The notes beneath the pieces are model-generated. The model did no database searches. It saw nothing but the letters and a program-made list of their open reading frames with translations, and was not told the origin of the DNA. A stretch of DNA of 64,000 bases from the NCBI RefSeq assembly GCF_051192575.1, contig NZ_JBPJSQ010000004.1, forward strand, positions 69,518-133,517. Reading direction: 5' to 3'. How positions within the stretch are numbered: the first letter of the stretch is position 1; each line of letters opens with the position of its first letter. The position numbers and the translations under genes were made by a program. Of this stretch, positions 56,329 to 64,000 are shown piece by piece. The stretch comes from Aestuariimicrobium soli. Its GTDB lineage: Bacteria; Actinomycetota; Actinomycetes; Propionibacteriales; Propionibacteriaceae.

Positions 56329-57342
56329 GTGAGCCGACGAGAACTGGGAGAGGTACTGCTCGAGGTCGAGAACCTCAGCGTCGACTACCTGACCCTCAAG
56401 GGAGCCGTGCGCGCCGTCGACGACGCCAGCTTCACCCTGCGCCGGGGTGAGATCCTCGGCGTGGCCGGTGAGTCCGGCTCGGGCAAGTCGACCCTCACCA
56501 CCGCGATCCTGCGGTTGCAGCGCCCGCCGGCCGTGACCGCCGAGGGCAAGGTGATCTACCACCACACCGACGGCAGCGTCACCGACCTGGTGCCCCAGAC
56601 CGACCAGCAGCTGCGCTCGATTCGGTGGGACAAGCTGGCCATCGTGATGCAGTCGGCCATGGACGCCCTCAACCCCGTGAAGCGGCTCGGCGAGCAGTTC
56701 CGCGACGTGCTGCAACTGCACAACCCGAAGATGACCAAGGACGAGGCCCTCACGCGCGCCCAGGACCTGCTGGCCATGTCGGGCATTCCCCGCGACCGCG
56801 TGAACTCCTACCCGCACGAGATGTCGGGTGGCATGCGCCAGCGCGCGCTGATCTCGTTGGCGCTGGCCTGCGACCCCGAACTCGTGATCATGGACGAGCC
56901 CACCACCGCCGTTGACGTGGTGATGCAGCGCACGATCATGGGGCAGGTGCTGCGCCTGCAGCGCAAGCTCGGGTTCGCCATCATCTTCGTGACCCACGAC
57001 CTGTCGCTGCTGCTGGAACTCTCCGACCGGCTGGCGATCATGTACGCCGGCAAGATCGTCGAGATCGGCGCCGCGAACGAGCTCTACCGCAACCCCAAGC
57101 ACCCCTACACCGGCGCCCTGCGTGACTCGTTCCCGCCGTTGTACGCCCCGCTGAAGCAGATGACCGGCATTCCCGGCACCGCCCCCGACCTGATGAACCT
57201 GCCCGACGGCTGCGCCTTCGCGGCCCGCTGCCCCGTGGCCATGCCGGTGTGCCGCGAGGTTCGTCCGGAACTCATCGAGGTGGGCACGGTGCAGGCGGCC
57301 TGCCTGCGCAACCAGCCCGAGATCGAAGGAGCGCACTCGTGA
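56329..57342 (+). CDS. Opp-type ABC transporter ATPase (DppD/OppD family)
   Basis: 337 residues from GTG 56329. Walker A GESGSGKST (~45), signature MSGGMRQRA (GM in place of GQ), Walker B LVIMDEPTTAVD, and a C-terminal oligopeptide-transporter extension (HPYTGALRDSFPPL) with iron-sulfur-type Cys residues (GCAFAARCPVAMPVCREV) usual in OppD/OppF. It overlaps the next ATPase gene by 4 bases. The two form the heterodimeric ATPase of this transporter, contrasting with the fused ATPase at 24 kb. Confidence 0.94.
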   Translation: MSRRELGEVLLEVENLSVDYLTLKGAVRAVDDASFTLRRGEILGVAGESGSGKSTLTTAILRLQRPPAVTAEGKVIYHHTDGSVTDLVPQTDQQLRSIRWDKLAIVMQSAMDALNPVKRLGEQFRDVLQLHNPKMTKDEALTRAQDLLAMSGIPRDRVNSYPHEMSGGMRQRALISLALACDPELVIMDEPTTAVDVVMQRTIMGQVLRLQRKLGFAIIFVTHDLSLLLELSDRLAIMYAGKIVEIGAANELYRNPKHPYTGALRDSFPPLYAPLKQMTGIPGTAPDLMNLPDGCAFAARCPVAMPVCREVRPELIEVGTVQAACLRNQPEIEGAHS

Positions 57343-58553
57343 CCAGTCGTACCGTCACCGACCCCGACAGCCAGCAGGTCGTGCTCGAGGCCCGCAACGT
57401 CACCAAGCACTTCGAGGTGCGCTCCAAGGAGGGCATTCGCGTCGTGCGGGCCGTCGAGGGCGTCGACCTGCAACTGCACCGCGGCGAGATCGTCGCCATG
57501 GTGGGGGAGTCGGGTTCGGGCAAGACCACCGTCGCCCGCATGCTGAGCCTGTACTACCCGGTGACCGAGGGCGAGATCCTGCTGCACGGCCAGCCGATGA
57601 CCAAGGTCTCGGGCGCGGCCGCGAAGGACTACTACGCCCAGGTGCAGCTGCTCTTCCAGGACCCCTTCGCGTCGCTGAACTCGCTGAAGTCGATTCGCCA
57701 CATTCTGTCGCGGGCGGTGAAGATCCACAGCCCCAAGCTGGGCAAGAAGCAGGTCGAGGCCAAGGTGCTCGAACTGCTCGACAAGGTGGCGTTGACCCCG
57801 GCCGAGCAGTACATCGACAAGTACCCGCACGAGTTGTCGGGCGGGCAGCGGCAGCGCATCGTGATCGCGCGCGCACTGGCGGTCGAGCCCAGCGTGATGC
57901 TCGGCGACGAGCCGATCTCGATGCTCGACGTCTCGATTCGTCTCGACGTGCTGAACCTGTTGACCAAGCTGCGAGACACCGACGGTGTCGCCCTGCTCTA
58001 CATCACCCACGACATCGCGTCGGCCCGCTACATCGCCGACCGCATCAACGTGATGTACGCCGGTGAGATGGTCGAGGGCGGGCCCTCGGAGTCGGTGATC
58101 CACACCCCGCAGCACCCCTACACCCGGCTGCTGCTCGACTCCTCACCCAACCCCGACCGGGGCATCGACGCCGACCAGGGATCGCTGTTCGACGAGGTGG
58201 GTGACCTCGGCGAGCCGCCGTCGCTGATCGAGCCCCCGGCGGGTTGCCGGTTCAATCCGCGCTGCCCGTTCGCGATGCAGATCTGCACCACTGACAAGCC
58301 CGAACGCACCGAGATCTCGCCCGGCCACTGGGCCCGCTGCCACCTGCACACGGTGGGCGGTGCCGAGCAGTTGCGGCAGGAGAACATTCAGTTTGGCATC
58401 CCCGTCGAGGCCGTCGAGGCGAGCCTCGAGGAGACCCTCGAGAACACCGACGCCGTGCGCGCCGCCCAGGCCGAGACCGCCCAGGCAGCCGAGAACGAGG
58501 TCGTCGTCACCGAGTCAGAGACCACCAGCCAGTTCGGAGGACCCCAGCCGTGA
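57339..58553 (+). CDS. Opp-type ABC transporter ATPase (DppF/OppF family)
   Basis: 404 residues from GTG 57339 (overlap GTGA). Walker A GESGSGKTTVA, signature LSGGQRQRIVIARAL, Walker B VMLGDEPISMLD and the Cys-rich stretch CRFNPRCPFAMQICTTDKPE. A ~70-residue Glu/Ala-rich C-terminal extension (LEETLENTDAVRAAQAETAQ) is unusual for the family. GH35 overlaps its stop (GTGA), so expression is coupled. Confidence 0.93.
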   Translation: MTSRTVTDPDSQQVVLEARNVTKHFEVRSKEGIRVVRAVEGVDLQLHRGEIVAMVGESGSGKTTVARMLSLYYPVTEGEILLHGQPMTKVSGAAAKDYYAQVQLLFQDPFASLNSLKSIRHILSRAVKIHSPKLGKKQVEAKVLELLDKVALTPAEQYIDKYPHELSGGQRQRIVIARALAVEPSVMLGDEPISMLDVSIRLDVLNLLTKLRDTDGVALLYITHDIASARYIADRINVMYAGEMVEGGPSESVIHTPQHPYTRLLLDSSPNPDRGIDADQGSLFDEVGDLGEPPSLIEPPAGCRFNPRCPFAMQICTTDKPERTEISPGHWARCHLHTVGGAEQLRQENIQFGIPVEAVEASLEETLENTDAVRAAQAETAQAAENEVVVTESETTSQFGGPQP

Positions 58554-60400
58554 CCGCCCTTCTGCAGCCCACGCCCACCGGATTCCTGCGTGCTGGCCAG
58601 CCGCACCTGATCGTCTCGGGCGCCGTGCACTACTTCCGGGTGCTGCCCGAGCTGTGGCGCGACCGCCTGCTGCGCCTGAAGGCGATGGGCTGCAACACCG
58701 TCGAGACCTACGTGGCCTGGAACTGGCACGCGCCCTCGTCCGACGTTGTCGACTTCACCGGCGGGCGTGACCTGGAGCGCTTTCTCGAGATCGCCGCCGA
58801 CCTCGGGCTCGACGCGATCGTGCGCCCCGGGCCCTACATCTGCGCCGAGTGGGAGGCCGGAGGCTTCCCGGGGTGGCTGCTGGCCGACCGCAACCTGCGG
58901 CTGCGGGTCAACGACCCCGCCTACCTGGCGCACGTCGACCGGTGGTTCGATGAGCTGATTCCCCGCATCGCGGCCCATCAGGCCAGCCGCGGCGGCAACG
59001 TGGTGATGGTGCAGGTCGAGAACGAGTACGGCTCCTTCGGCGACGACCGGGCCTACCTCGAGCACCTGCGTGACGGGCTGATCGCCCGCGGCGTCGACGA
59101 ACTGCTGGTCACCTCCGATGGTCCGGGTCACGCCTGGCTGTCGGGCGGCACCATCGACGGCGTGCTGGCGACGGTGAACTTCGGTTCGCGCGCCAATGAG
59201 GTGATCGAGATGTGCCGCACCGAACTGCCCGACCAGCCGTTGATGTGCATGGAGTTCTGGAACGGCTGGTTCGACCACTGGGGCGAGGAGCACCACACCC
59301 GCGACGCCGCCTCGGCCGCCGCCGAACTCGACACGATGCTGGCGGCCGGCATGTCGGTGAACTTCTACATGGGTCACGGCGGCACCAACCTCGGGCTGTG
59401 GGCGGGGGCCAACCACACCTCCTCGTTCGGTGATGCCGGGCTGCAACCCACCGTCACCAGCTACGACTACGACTCGGCCATCGCCGAGGACGGTCGCCTG
59501 ACCGACAAGTTCCACGCCTTCCGCGAGGTGATCGGCAAGTACCTCGACCTGACCGCCGCGGACGAGGCCCTGGCTCAGCTGCCCGAGATGGCTGTGCTCG
59601 ACGAGCGGGAGATCGCGCTCGACTGGCGCCCCGTGGTCGGCTCGCCCCTGTGGCAGGGAGAGGGCTGCGCCGTCTCGCGTCACCCGCATCCGCCGGCCTT
59701 CGAAGATGTCGGTCTCGAGCGCGGGGCGATGCTGCTGCGCCGCCGCACACAGCTGTCGGACTGGCCGCCGAAGCTGTCACTGCTTGGGCTGCACGACCGC
59801 GCCTGGGTCTTCTGCGACGGTGCCCTCGTCGGCACCACCTACCGCAATGACGACACGCAGGAGGTGCTGCTGCCGTCGGGGCCTGGTGAAGGGGCTGGTG
59901 CAGGCTCGAACCGGCGCGAGGTCGACCTTGAGATTCTGGTGTACTCCGAGGGCCGCGTGAACTTCGGCCCGCAGCAGCCCGATCGCAAGGGGATTCTGCG
60001 CGGGGTCTGGCTGTCGCCGCGCTTCCTCAACGACTGGGAGGTCACGCAGTGGCCGCTGGAAGACATGGGCGAAGCGTTCGCGGCGGTGGGCACTGACCCG
60101 GCCCCCGACGAAGCTGCCGGCGACGAGGCTCTCGCTGGTGGCGGCCCGCGGGTCGCCACCGCCACGATCGAGCTCGACCACGTGGCCGACACCCACCTCG
60201 ACGTCTCCGCCCTCGGGCGTGGCGTGGTCTGGATCAACGGCTTCTGCGTGGGTCGCTTCGACGAGCGCGGACCCCAGCAGACCCTCTACCTGCCCGCACC
60301 GTTGCTTCGTCCGGGCACCAACACTGTCACCCTGCTCGACCTGGAACCCCGCGAACCGGCCCCGGCCACCGTCGCACTGGTCGACGAACCCCGTCTCTGA
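58550..60400 (+). CDS. Beta-galactosidase, GH35
   Basis: Retaining exo-beta-galactosidase (616 residues, no signal peptide, so cytoplasmic). The barrel begins SGAVHYFRVLPELWRDRLLR, with GCNTVETYVAWNWHAP and IVRPGPYICAEWEAGGFPGW, all GH35 landmarks. Acid/base E159 in MVQVENEYGSFGDD; nucleophile E235 in LMCMEFWNGWFDHWG. The C-terminus has jelly-roll domains (VVWINGFCVGRFDERGPQQT). It would hydrolyse galactosides taken up by the Opp-type system directly upstream. Its GTG overlaps the ATPase stop codon; the oxidoreductase gene starts 14 bases after. Confidence 0.95.
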   Translation: MTALLQPTPTGFLRAGQPHLIVSGAVHYFRVLPELWRDRLLRLKAMGCNTVETYVAWNWHAPSSDVVDFTGGRDLERFLEIAADLGLDAIVRPGPYICAEWEAGGFPGWLLADRNLRLRVNDPAYLAHVDRWFDELIPRIAAHQASRGGNVVMVQVENEYGSFGDDRAYLEHLRDGLIARGVDELLVTSDGPGHAWLSGGTIDGVLATVNFGSRANEVIEMCRTELPDQPLMCMEFWNGWFDHWGEEHHTRDAASAAAELDTMLAAGMSVNFYMGHGGTNLGLWAGANHTSSFGDAGLQPTVTSYDYDSAIAEDGRLTDKFHAFREVIGKYLDLTAADEALAQLPEMAVLDEREIALDWRPVVGSPLWQGEGCAVSRHPHPPAFEDVGLERGAMLLRRRTQLSDWPPKLSLLGLHDRAWVFCDGALVGTTYRNDDTQEVLLPSGPGEGAGAGSNRREVDLEILVYSEGRVNFGPQQPDRKGILRGVWLSPRFLNDWEVTQWPLEDMGEAFAAVGTDPAPDEAAGDEALAGGGPRVATATIELDHVADTHLDVSALGRGVVWINGFCVGRFDERGPQQTLYLPAPLLRPGTNTVTLLDLEPREPAPATVALVDEPRL

Positions 60401-60414
60401 AAGGACATCAAACT

Positions 60415-61587
60415 GTGAGCGACCTGCGGATCGCGGTCATCGGCTACGGCATGCGTGCCAGCCTCGCGAAACTGACCCACAAGCCGGGGGAGGGCTCGCG
60501 CGTCAGCGTGATCGTCGAGCCCACCGACCGTGGGCAGGACGACGCCCGGAAGTTCTACGGCGACGACGTCACCTACCTGCGTTCGACGGACGAACTCGTC
60601 GGCCGCGATGACATCGATGCGGCGATGATCTTCACCCCCGACAACGTGCACTTCGAGAACGCCATGTTCACCCTGGAGCAGGGCTGGCCGACGTTCTGCG
60701 AGAAGCCGATGGGCATCACCATTGAGCAGTGCGACCGCATGCTGGCGCTGGCCCGCGAGAAGCGCACCCGGCTCTACGTGGGGCACAACATGCGGCACAT
60801 GCCGGTGGTCACCCAGCTGAAGCGGCTGATCGACGACGGCGCCATCGGCAACGTGAAGGCCATCTGGACGCGGCACTTCGTCGGCACCGGCGGCGACTTC
60901 TACTTCAAGGACTGGCACGCCGACCGCGCCAACGTCACCAGCCTGCTGCTGCAGAAGGGTGCCCACGACATCGACGTGATGCACCACCTCGCTGGCGGGT
61001 ACACCCGCGCCGTGTCGGGCATCGGCGATCTGATGATCTACGGCGACATCACCTCGCGGCGCGACAACACCGACAAGCGCATGTGGGACTGGTACGACGC
61101 CGACGTGTTCCCGCCGACGACCCAGACCGACCTCAACCCGGTGGTCGACGTCGAAGACATCTCGATGCTGCACATGCGGCTCGACAACGGGGTGCTGGCC
61201 AGCTACGAGCAGTGCCACTTCACCCCCGACTACTGGCGCAACTACACGATCATCGGCGACGCCGGTCGTCTGGAGAACATGGGCGACGGCGGCGGCGAGC
61301 AGATCCACCTGTGGAACTCGCGGCGGTCGGGGGCCATGCGTCCCGATGTCGTCGAGGTGATCAGCCGAGGGGAAGGCACCCACGCCGGTGCCGATCCCAA
61401 CCTGGTGGCCGAGTTCCTCCGGTTCGCCAAGGACGGCGGCGCGACCGAAGTGTCGGCCGTGGCGGCCCGCGAGGCCGTGGCGACGGGCTGCACCGGTGCG
61501 GAGTCGATCCGCACCGGCGGGGCGATGTTGCCGGTTCCCGCGCTCGCCGACGACGTGCGCGCATACTTCGATGGTGGTCAGGTCTGA
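60415..61587 (+). CDS. Gfo/Idh/MocA-family oxidoreductase
   Basis: 390 residues from GTG 60415, with AAAGGACATC upstream. The Rossmann fold starts LRIAVIGYGMRASLAKLTHK; the family motif EKP is in FCEKPMGITIEQCD. The C-terminal alpha/beta domain carries the substrate-side His pair (GAHDIDVMHHLAGG). Predicted to oxidise or epimerise a sugar or sugar acid with NAD(P). In this operon it may process a galactose-derived or unusual monosaccharide released by GH35. The exact substrate is open. LacI gene follows after 31 bases. Confidence 0.88.
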   Translation: MSDLRIAVIGYGMRASLAKLTHKPGEGSRVSVIVEPTDRGQDDARKFYGDDVTYLRSTDELVGRDDIDAAMIFTPDNVHFENAMFTLEQGWPTFCEKPMGITIEQCDRMLALAREKRTRLYVGHNMRHMPVVTQLKRLIDDGAIGNVKAIWTRHFVGTGGDFYFKDWHADRANVTSLLLQKGAHDIDVMHHLAGGYTRAVSGIGDLMIYGDITSRRDNTDKRMWDWYDADVFPPTTQTDLNPVVDVEDISMLHMRLDNGVLASYEQCHFTPDYWRNYTIIGDAGRLENMGDGGGEQIHLWNSRRSGAMRPDVVEVISRGEGTHAGADPNLVAEFLRFAKDGGATEVSAVAAREAVATGCTGAESIRTGGAMLPVPALADDVRAYFDGGQV

Positions 61588-61618
61588 TCGTGACGGGGTG
61601 CAACCCCAGGTTCCGGGG

Positions 61619-62623
61619 ATGAGGAGCGAACGCGTCACCCTGCAGCAGGTGGCTGCCGCCGCGGGGGTGTCGCCCACGACCGCGTCGTTCGTGCTGAGCG
61701 GGCGCAAGGATGGTCAGCGCGCCGCCTCGGAGGCGACCGCCGCCCGGGTGACCCGGGCCGCGCGCGAGTTGGGGTACGCCCCCAACGCGCATGCCCGCGC
61801 GATGCGCACGGGGCGCACCGATTCGCTGGCGCTGGCGCTGGGTGATGCCCGCGACCCGTGGGTGGGTGAGCTGGCGCACGTGGTCTCGCAGCACGGGGTC
61901 GCGCGCGGGCTCAGCACGCTGGTGTTGGTGGACGATTCCTGGCACGCGCTGCTGCAGGGGCACCAGTTCGACTGCTCGCTGGTGACCGGTGCCGAGTACG
62001 GGCCCGGACGACAGCAACTGCTCGAGTTGGCCCGGCAGGGGCAGCGGATGGTGGTCCACTCCGGCGAGTTCGAGCCGGAAGGCTTCGACGTCATTCGCTC
62101 GACCGCGGTTCACGCCGTGGGGCTCGCCTACGAGCGGTTGCGCTCCCGGCACGACCGGGTGCACTTCGTCGGCTGGGAGCCGTTGCCCGGGGTGCGCGGA
62201 CGATCGGACATCTTCCAGGAGGTGGCCCTGGCCGCGGGTGACGACCCTGCGGAGTGCCTGCTGCTGGCGCCGACCCTGGCGGACGGGCTCGCCTCGGCGG
62301 GGGACTGGTTGCAGGGGCAGCGTCGTCCGACGGCGGTGATCGCCCAGATGGGTTACCTGGCGATCTCGGTGCAGGCCGCGGCGATGCGGTTGGGCATCGC
62401 GGTGCCCGATGACCTCGAGATCATCGCGCTCGGCGACGTGCCGCCCGCGAGTTCGCTGTTCGGCCCGGTGAGCCACTACGCCCCGGACGACAGCTTCAAC
62501 CGGATGGCCGCGATGGTGATCGATCGTGCCCTGATGACCCCGGACGACCTGCCCTGGCGCCTGCTCGACCTCGCCTGGGAGTTCCAGCCAGGCCTGACGA
62601 CCCGCGATCCGCTGATCGAGTAA
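61619..62623 (+). CDS. LacI-family transcriptional regulator
   Basis: 334 residues from ATG 61619 (MRSERVTLQQVAAAAGVSPT). The DNA-binding HTH and hinge are intact (VTLQQVAAAAGVSPTTASFV, RVTRAARELGYAPNAHARAM), the hinge helix sequence being close to the family consensus. A periplasmic-binding-protein-like sensor domain follows (about 65-334), adapted for ligand. It ends the operon; the likely operators are at 52325-52356 in front of the Opp genes, and perhaps TGAATCGAGTCA at 5314. Autoregulation as part of the operon is plausible. Ends 75 bp before the IS30-like element. Confidence 0.92.
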   Translation: MRSERVTLQQVAAAAGVSPTTASFVLSGRKDGQRAASEATAARVTRAARELGYAPNAHARAMRTGRTDSLALALGDARDPWVGELAHVVSQHGVARGLSTLVLVDDSWHALLQGHQFDCSLVTGAEYGPGRQQLLELARQGQRMVVHSGEFEPEGFDVIRSTAVHAVGLAYERLRSRHDRVHFVGWEPLPGVRGRSDIFQEVALAAGDDPAECLLLAPTLADGLASAGDWLQGQRRPTAVIAQMGYLAISVQAAAMRLGIAVPDDLEIIALGDVPPASSLFGPVSHYAPDDSFNRMAAMVIDRALMTPDDLPWRLLDLAWEFQPGLTTRDPLIE

Positions 62624-62747
62624 GGCTCCGCCCCCACCCTCCGCCCCCGCCGTTGATCGCGTCGGCCAACCGCAGACTCCCAAGGAAACGTGCGACTCCC
62701 AGGGTGGAGTCAGGGTGTCAGTGCAACACGTTGTTCGGAGGTGTTGC

Positions 62748-63988
62748 ATGCGTCGTGGGAATCCGGGTTACCCGGGGTGGATGCGGGAGTGGGTGCTGTG
62801 GTTGGCGGCGTCGGGGTACTCGGCGCGTCGGGGTACTCGGCGCAGAGGGCCGCGGATCAGGTGGGTGTGAGCGCGGGGACGGCTGCTGGTTGGTTGCATG
62901 CTGCTGGCATGGATCTGAAGCGTGGTCGTCATGGCGGTCTGGTTGTTGAGGTCGAGGTTGTACGGCCGGTGCTGCCGCACCCGGCGCCGTCACACGGGGC
63001 CCGGTTGTCGTTGGCGGATCGGACGTTGATCCATGTCGGGTTGGTCCAGCGGTGGTCGTTACGGCGCATCGCCGGCCAGCTGGGGGTGTCGGCGTCGACG
63101 GTCAGCCGAGAGATCGCCCGCAACTCGACACCGACCGGGTATCGGGCTGAGGCTGCCGAGACCGCGGCCGCGGGCCGTCGGGGACGTCCGAAACGGTCAA
63201 GGTTGGACGATCCCGTGCTGCGGCAACGGGTCGTCGAGGGGTTGAACTCTCACTGGTCGCCCCGGCAGGTGTCGATCCGTCTGGCGGCGCAGCATGGCAA
63301 AGATGGTTCCGTGAGCCACGAGACGATCTACCAGGCCCTCTACGTCCAGGGCAGGGGTTCCCTGCGCGAGGAACTGAGGATCGACAAGGCACTGCGATCC
63401 GGACGGACCCACCGCATCCCCCACTCGAAGCTACCGCCCCGGACGGGACGACCATGGCTGCAGGGTCATCACATCTCCACACGACCGGCCGAGGCAGCCG
63501 ATCGAGCGATCCCGGGCCACTGGGAGGGTGACTTGGTCCTCGGAGCACGCAACCAGACCGCCATCATCACCTTGGTCGAACGCGCCTCACGGTTCGTCCT
63601 GCTCCATCGGCTGCCCGACCAACACGACAGCACCACCGTTGTCGACGCGTTGATCGCCATGGCCGCCACCCTGCCAGCGCAGATGCAGATGAAGTCACTC
63701 ACCTGGGACCAAGGATCCGAGATGGCCGAGCACCCCACGTTCAGCCTCGCCACCCACACCCAGGTCTACTTCTGCGACCCCCACAGCCCGTGGCAACGAG
63801 GCAGCAACGAGAACACCAACGGCCTGATCCGCGACTTCTGGCCAAAACCCACCGACTTCGCCCAGATCACCGACGCCGAGATCCTCCACGTCCAGAACCT
63901 CCTCAACGACCGACCCCGCGAAACTCTCAACGCCCTCACCCCACGTGAGAAACTGCAACAACTACTCACCGTTGCACTGACCGATTGA
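62748..63988 (+). pseudogene. IS30-family transposase, frameshifted by a 17-bp duplication
   Basis: ATG 62748 with GGAGGTGTT upstream opens MRRGNPGYPGWMREWVLWLA, an IS30-like N-terminus. At 62810-62843 the 17-mer GTCGGGGTACTCGGCGC is present twice in tandem, which shifts frame by two. Removing one copy restores a continuous protein of about 407 residues: ...ASGYSAQRAADQVGVSAGTA and on. Downstream, HTH LRRIAGQLGVSASTVSREIA and DDE residues are intact: HWEGDLVLG (D), SLTWDQGSEM (D), WQRGSNENTNGLIRDFW (E). A frame from 62690 reads through but has a nonsense N-terminus. Hence probably inactive. Confidence 0.8.
62810..62843 (+). repeat. 17-bp tandem duplication in the transposase gene
   Basis: Two adjacent perfect copies of GTCGGGGTACTCGGCGC (62810-62826, 62827-62843). 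It is the only lesion seen in the transposase and causes the frameshift. Tandem slippage or repair duplication is the likely origin. Confidence 0.95.
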
Positions 63989-64000
63989 GACCACCCAGGA

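Larger units (their letters stand above)
62698..64000 (+). mobile_element. IS30-family insertion sequence with terminal inverted repeats
   Basis: Terminal 30-bp segments at 62698-62727 (CCCAGGGTGG...GTCAGTGCAAC) and 63971-64000 are imperfect inverted repeats, matching at 22 of 30 positions, with a perfect inner 11-mer GTCAGTGCAAC. Between them lies one IS30-type transposase gene. The right end coincides with the edge of the window, so the target duplication cannot be checked. The element sits downstream of the lacI-type gene and breaks no recognised gene. Confidence 0.85.

Noticed and set aside
62690..62843. Start of the transposase at 62690 in the uninterrupted frame
   Set aside because: The resulting N-terminus is not IS30-like and begins inside the left inverted repeat; the 62748 frame with the 17-bp duplication explains the data better.
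1..64000. tRNA, rRNA or prophage genes
   Set aside because: No cloverleaf-like segments, rRNA sequence, integrase or phage structural genes were recognised in the window.

Overview
This is a high-GC (roughly two-thirds G+C) actinobacterial chromosome segment. Gene order, SecY, S14 type Z, L17 and the leaderless-promoter style point to the Propionibacteriales, most likely Propionibacteriaceae; the family is an inference and I cannot name a genus. Its backbone is the S10-spc-alpha ribosomal protein supercluster in canonical order: rpsC (partial)-rplP-rpmC-rpsQ / rplN-rplX-rplE-rpsN(Z)-rpsH-rplF-rplR-rpsE-rpmD-rplO / secY-adk-map / infA-rpmJ-rpsM-rpsK-rpsD-rpoA-rplQ. It is split by three blocks of unrelated genes.

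Block 1 (1.6-11.7 kb, rpsQ to rplN) is an alpha-galactoside module. It holds a secreted GH27 alpha-galactosidase with a C-terminal NPCBM-like domain, a convergent AraC-type regulator, and a translationally coupled operon of cytoplasmic GH36 alpha-galactosidase, a 1110-residue DUF5107-TPR protein and an aldose-epimerase-like protein. Block 2 (16.3-30.9 kb, rplO to secY) carries a CUT1-type sugar ABC transporter without its own ATPase, a HAD phosphatase, the proton-translocating transhydrogenase pntAB and an Opp/Dpp-type peptide transporter with a fused two-domain ATPase. Block 3 (33.9-43.2 kb, map to infA) holds a DUF559/AbiEi-like protein flanked by two copies of a 77-bp palindrome, a double-GNAT acetyltransferase, a prolyl oligopeptidase, small DUF1707 and YciI proteins, two paralogous membrane-anchored zinc metallopeptidases and an aldo/keto reductase.

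After rplQ (47.5 kb) come a third 77-bp palindrome, an orphan FtsX-type permease, and a GT4 glycosyltransferase coupled to a transglutaminase-like protein whose catalytic Cys appears to be Ser. A beta-galactoside operon follows (52.4-62.6 kb): a complete Opp-type transporter, GH35 beta-galactosidase, Gfo/Idh oxidoreductase and LacI-family regulator, behind a promoter overlapped by two LacI-type operator-like sites. The right edge is a complete IS30-family element whose transposase is frameshifted by a 17-bp tandem duplication.

Across the window, genes without a Shine-Dalgarno often have a TANNNT-like box exactly 6 bp before the start codon (leaderless transcription). The 7-mer TCGTCCG/CGGACGA occurs about 90 times, well above base-composition expectation. 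No tRNA, rRNA, CRISPR array or prophage was seen. The most unusual items are the palindrome-flanked DUF559 gene, the over-represented 7-mer and the shared LacI-like operator.
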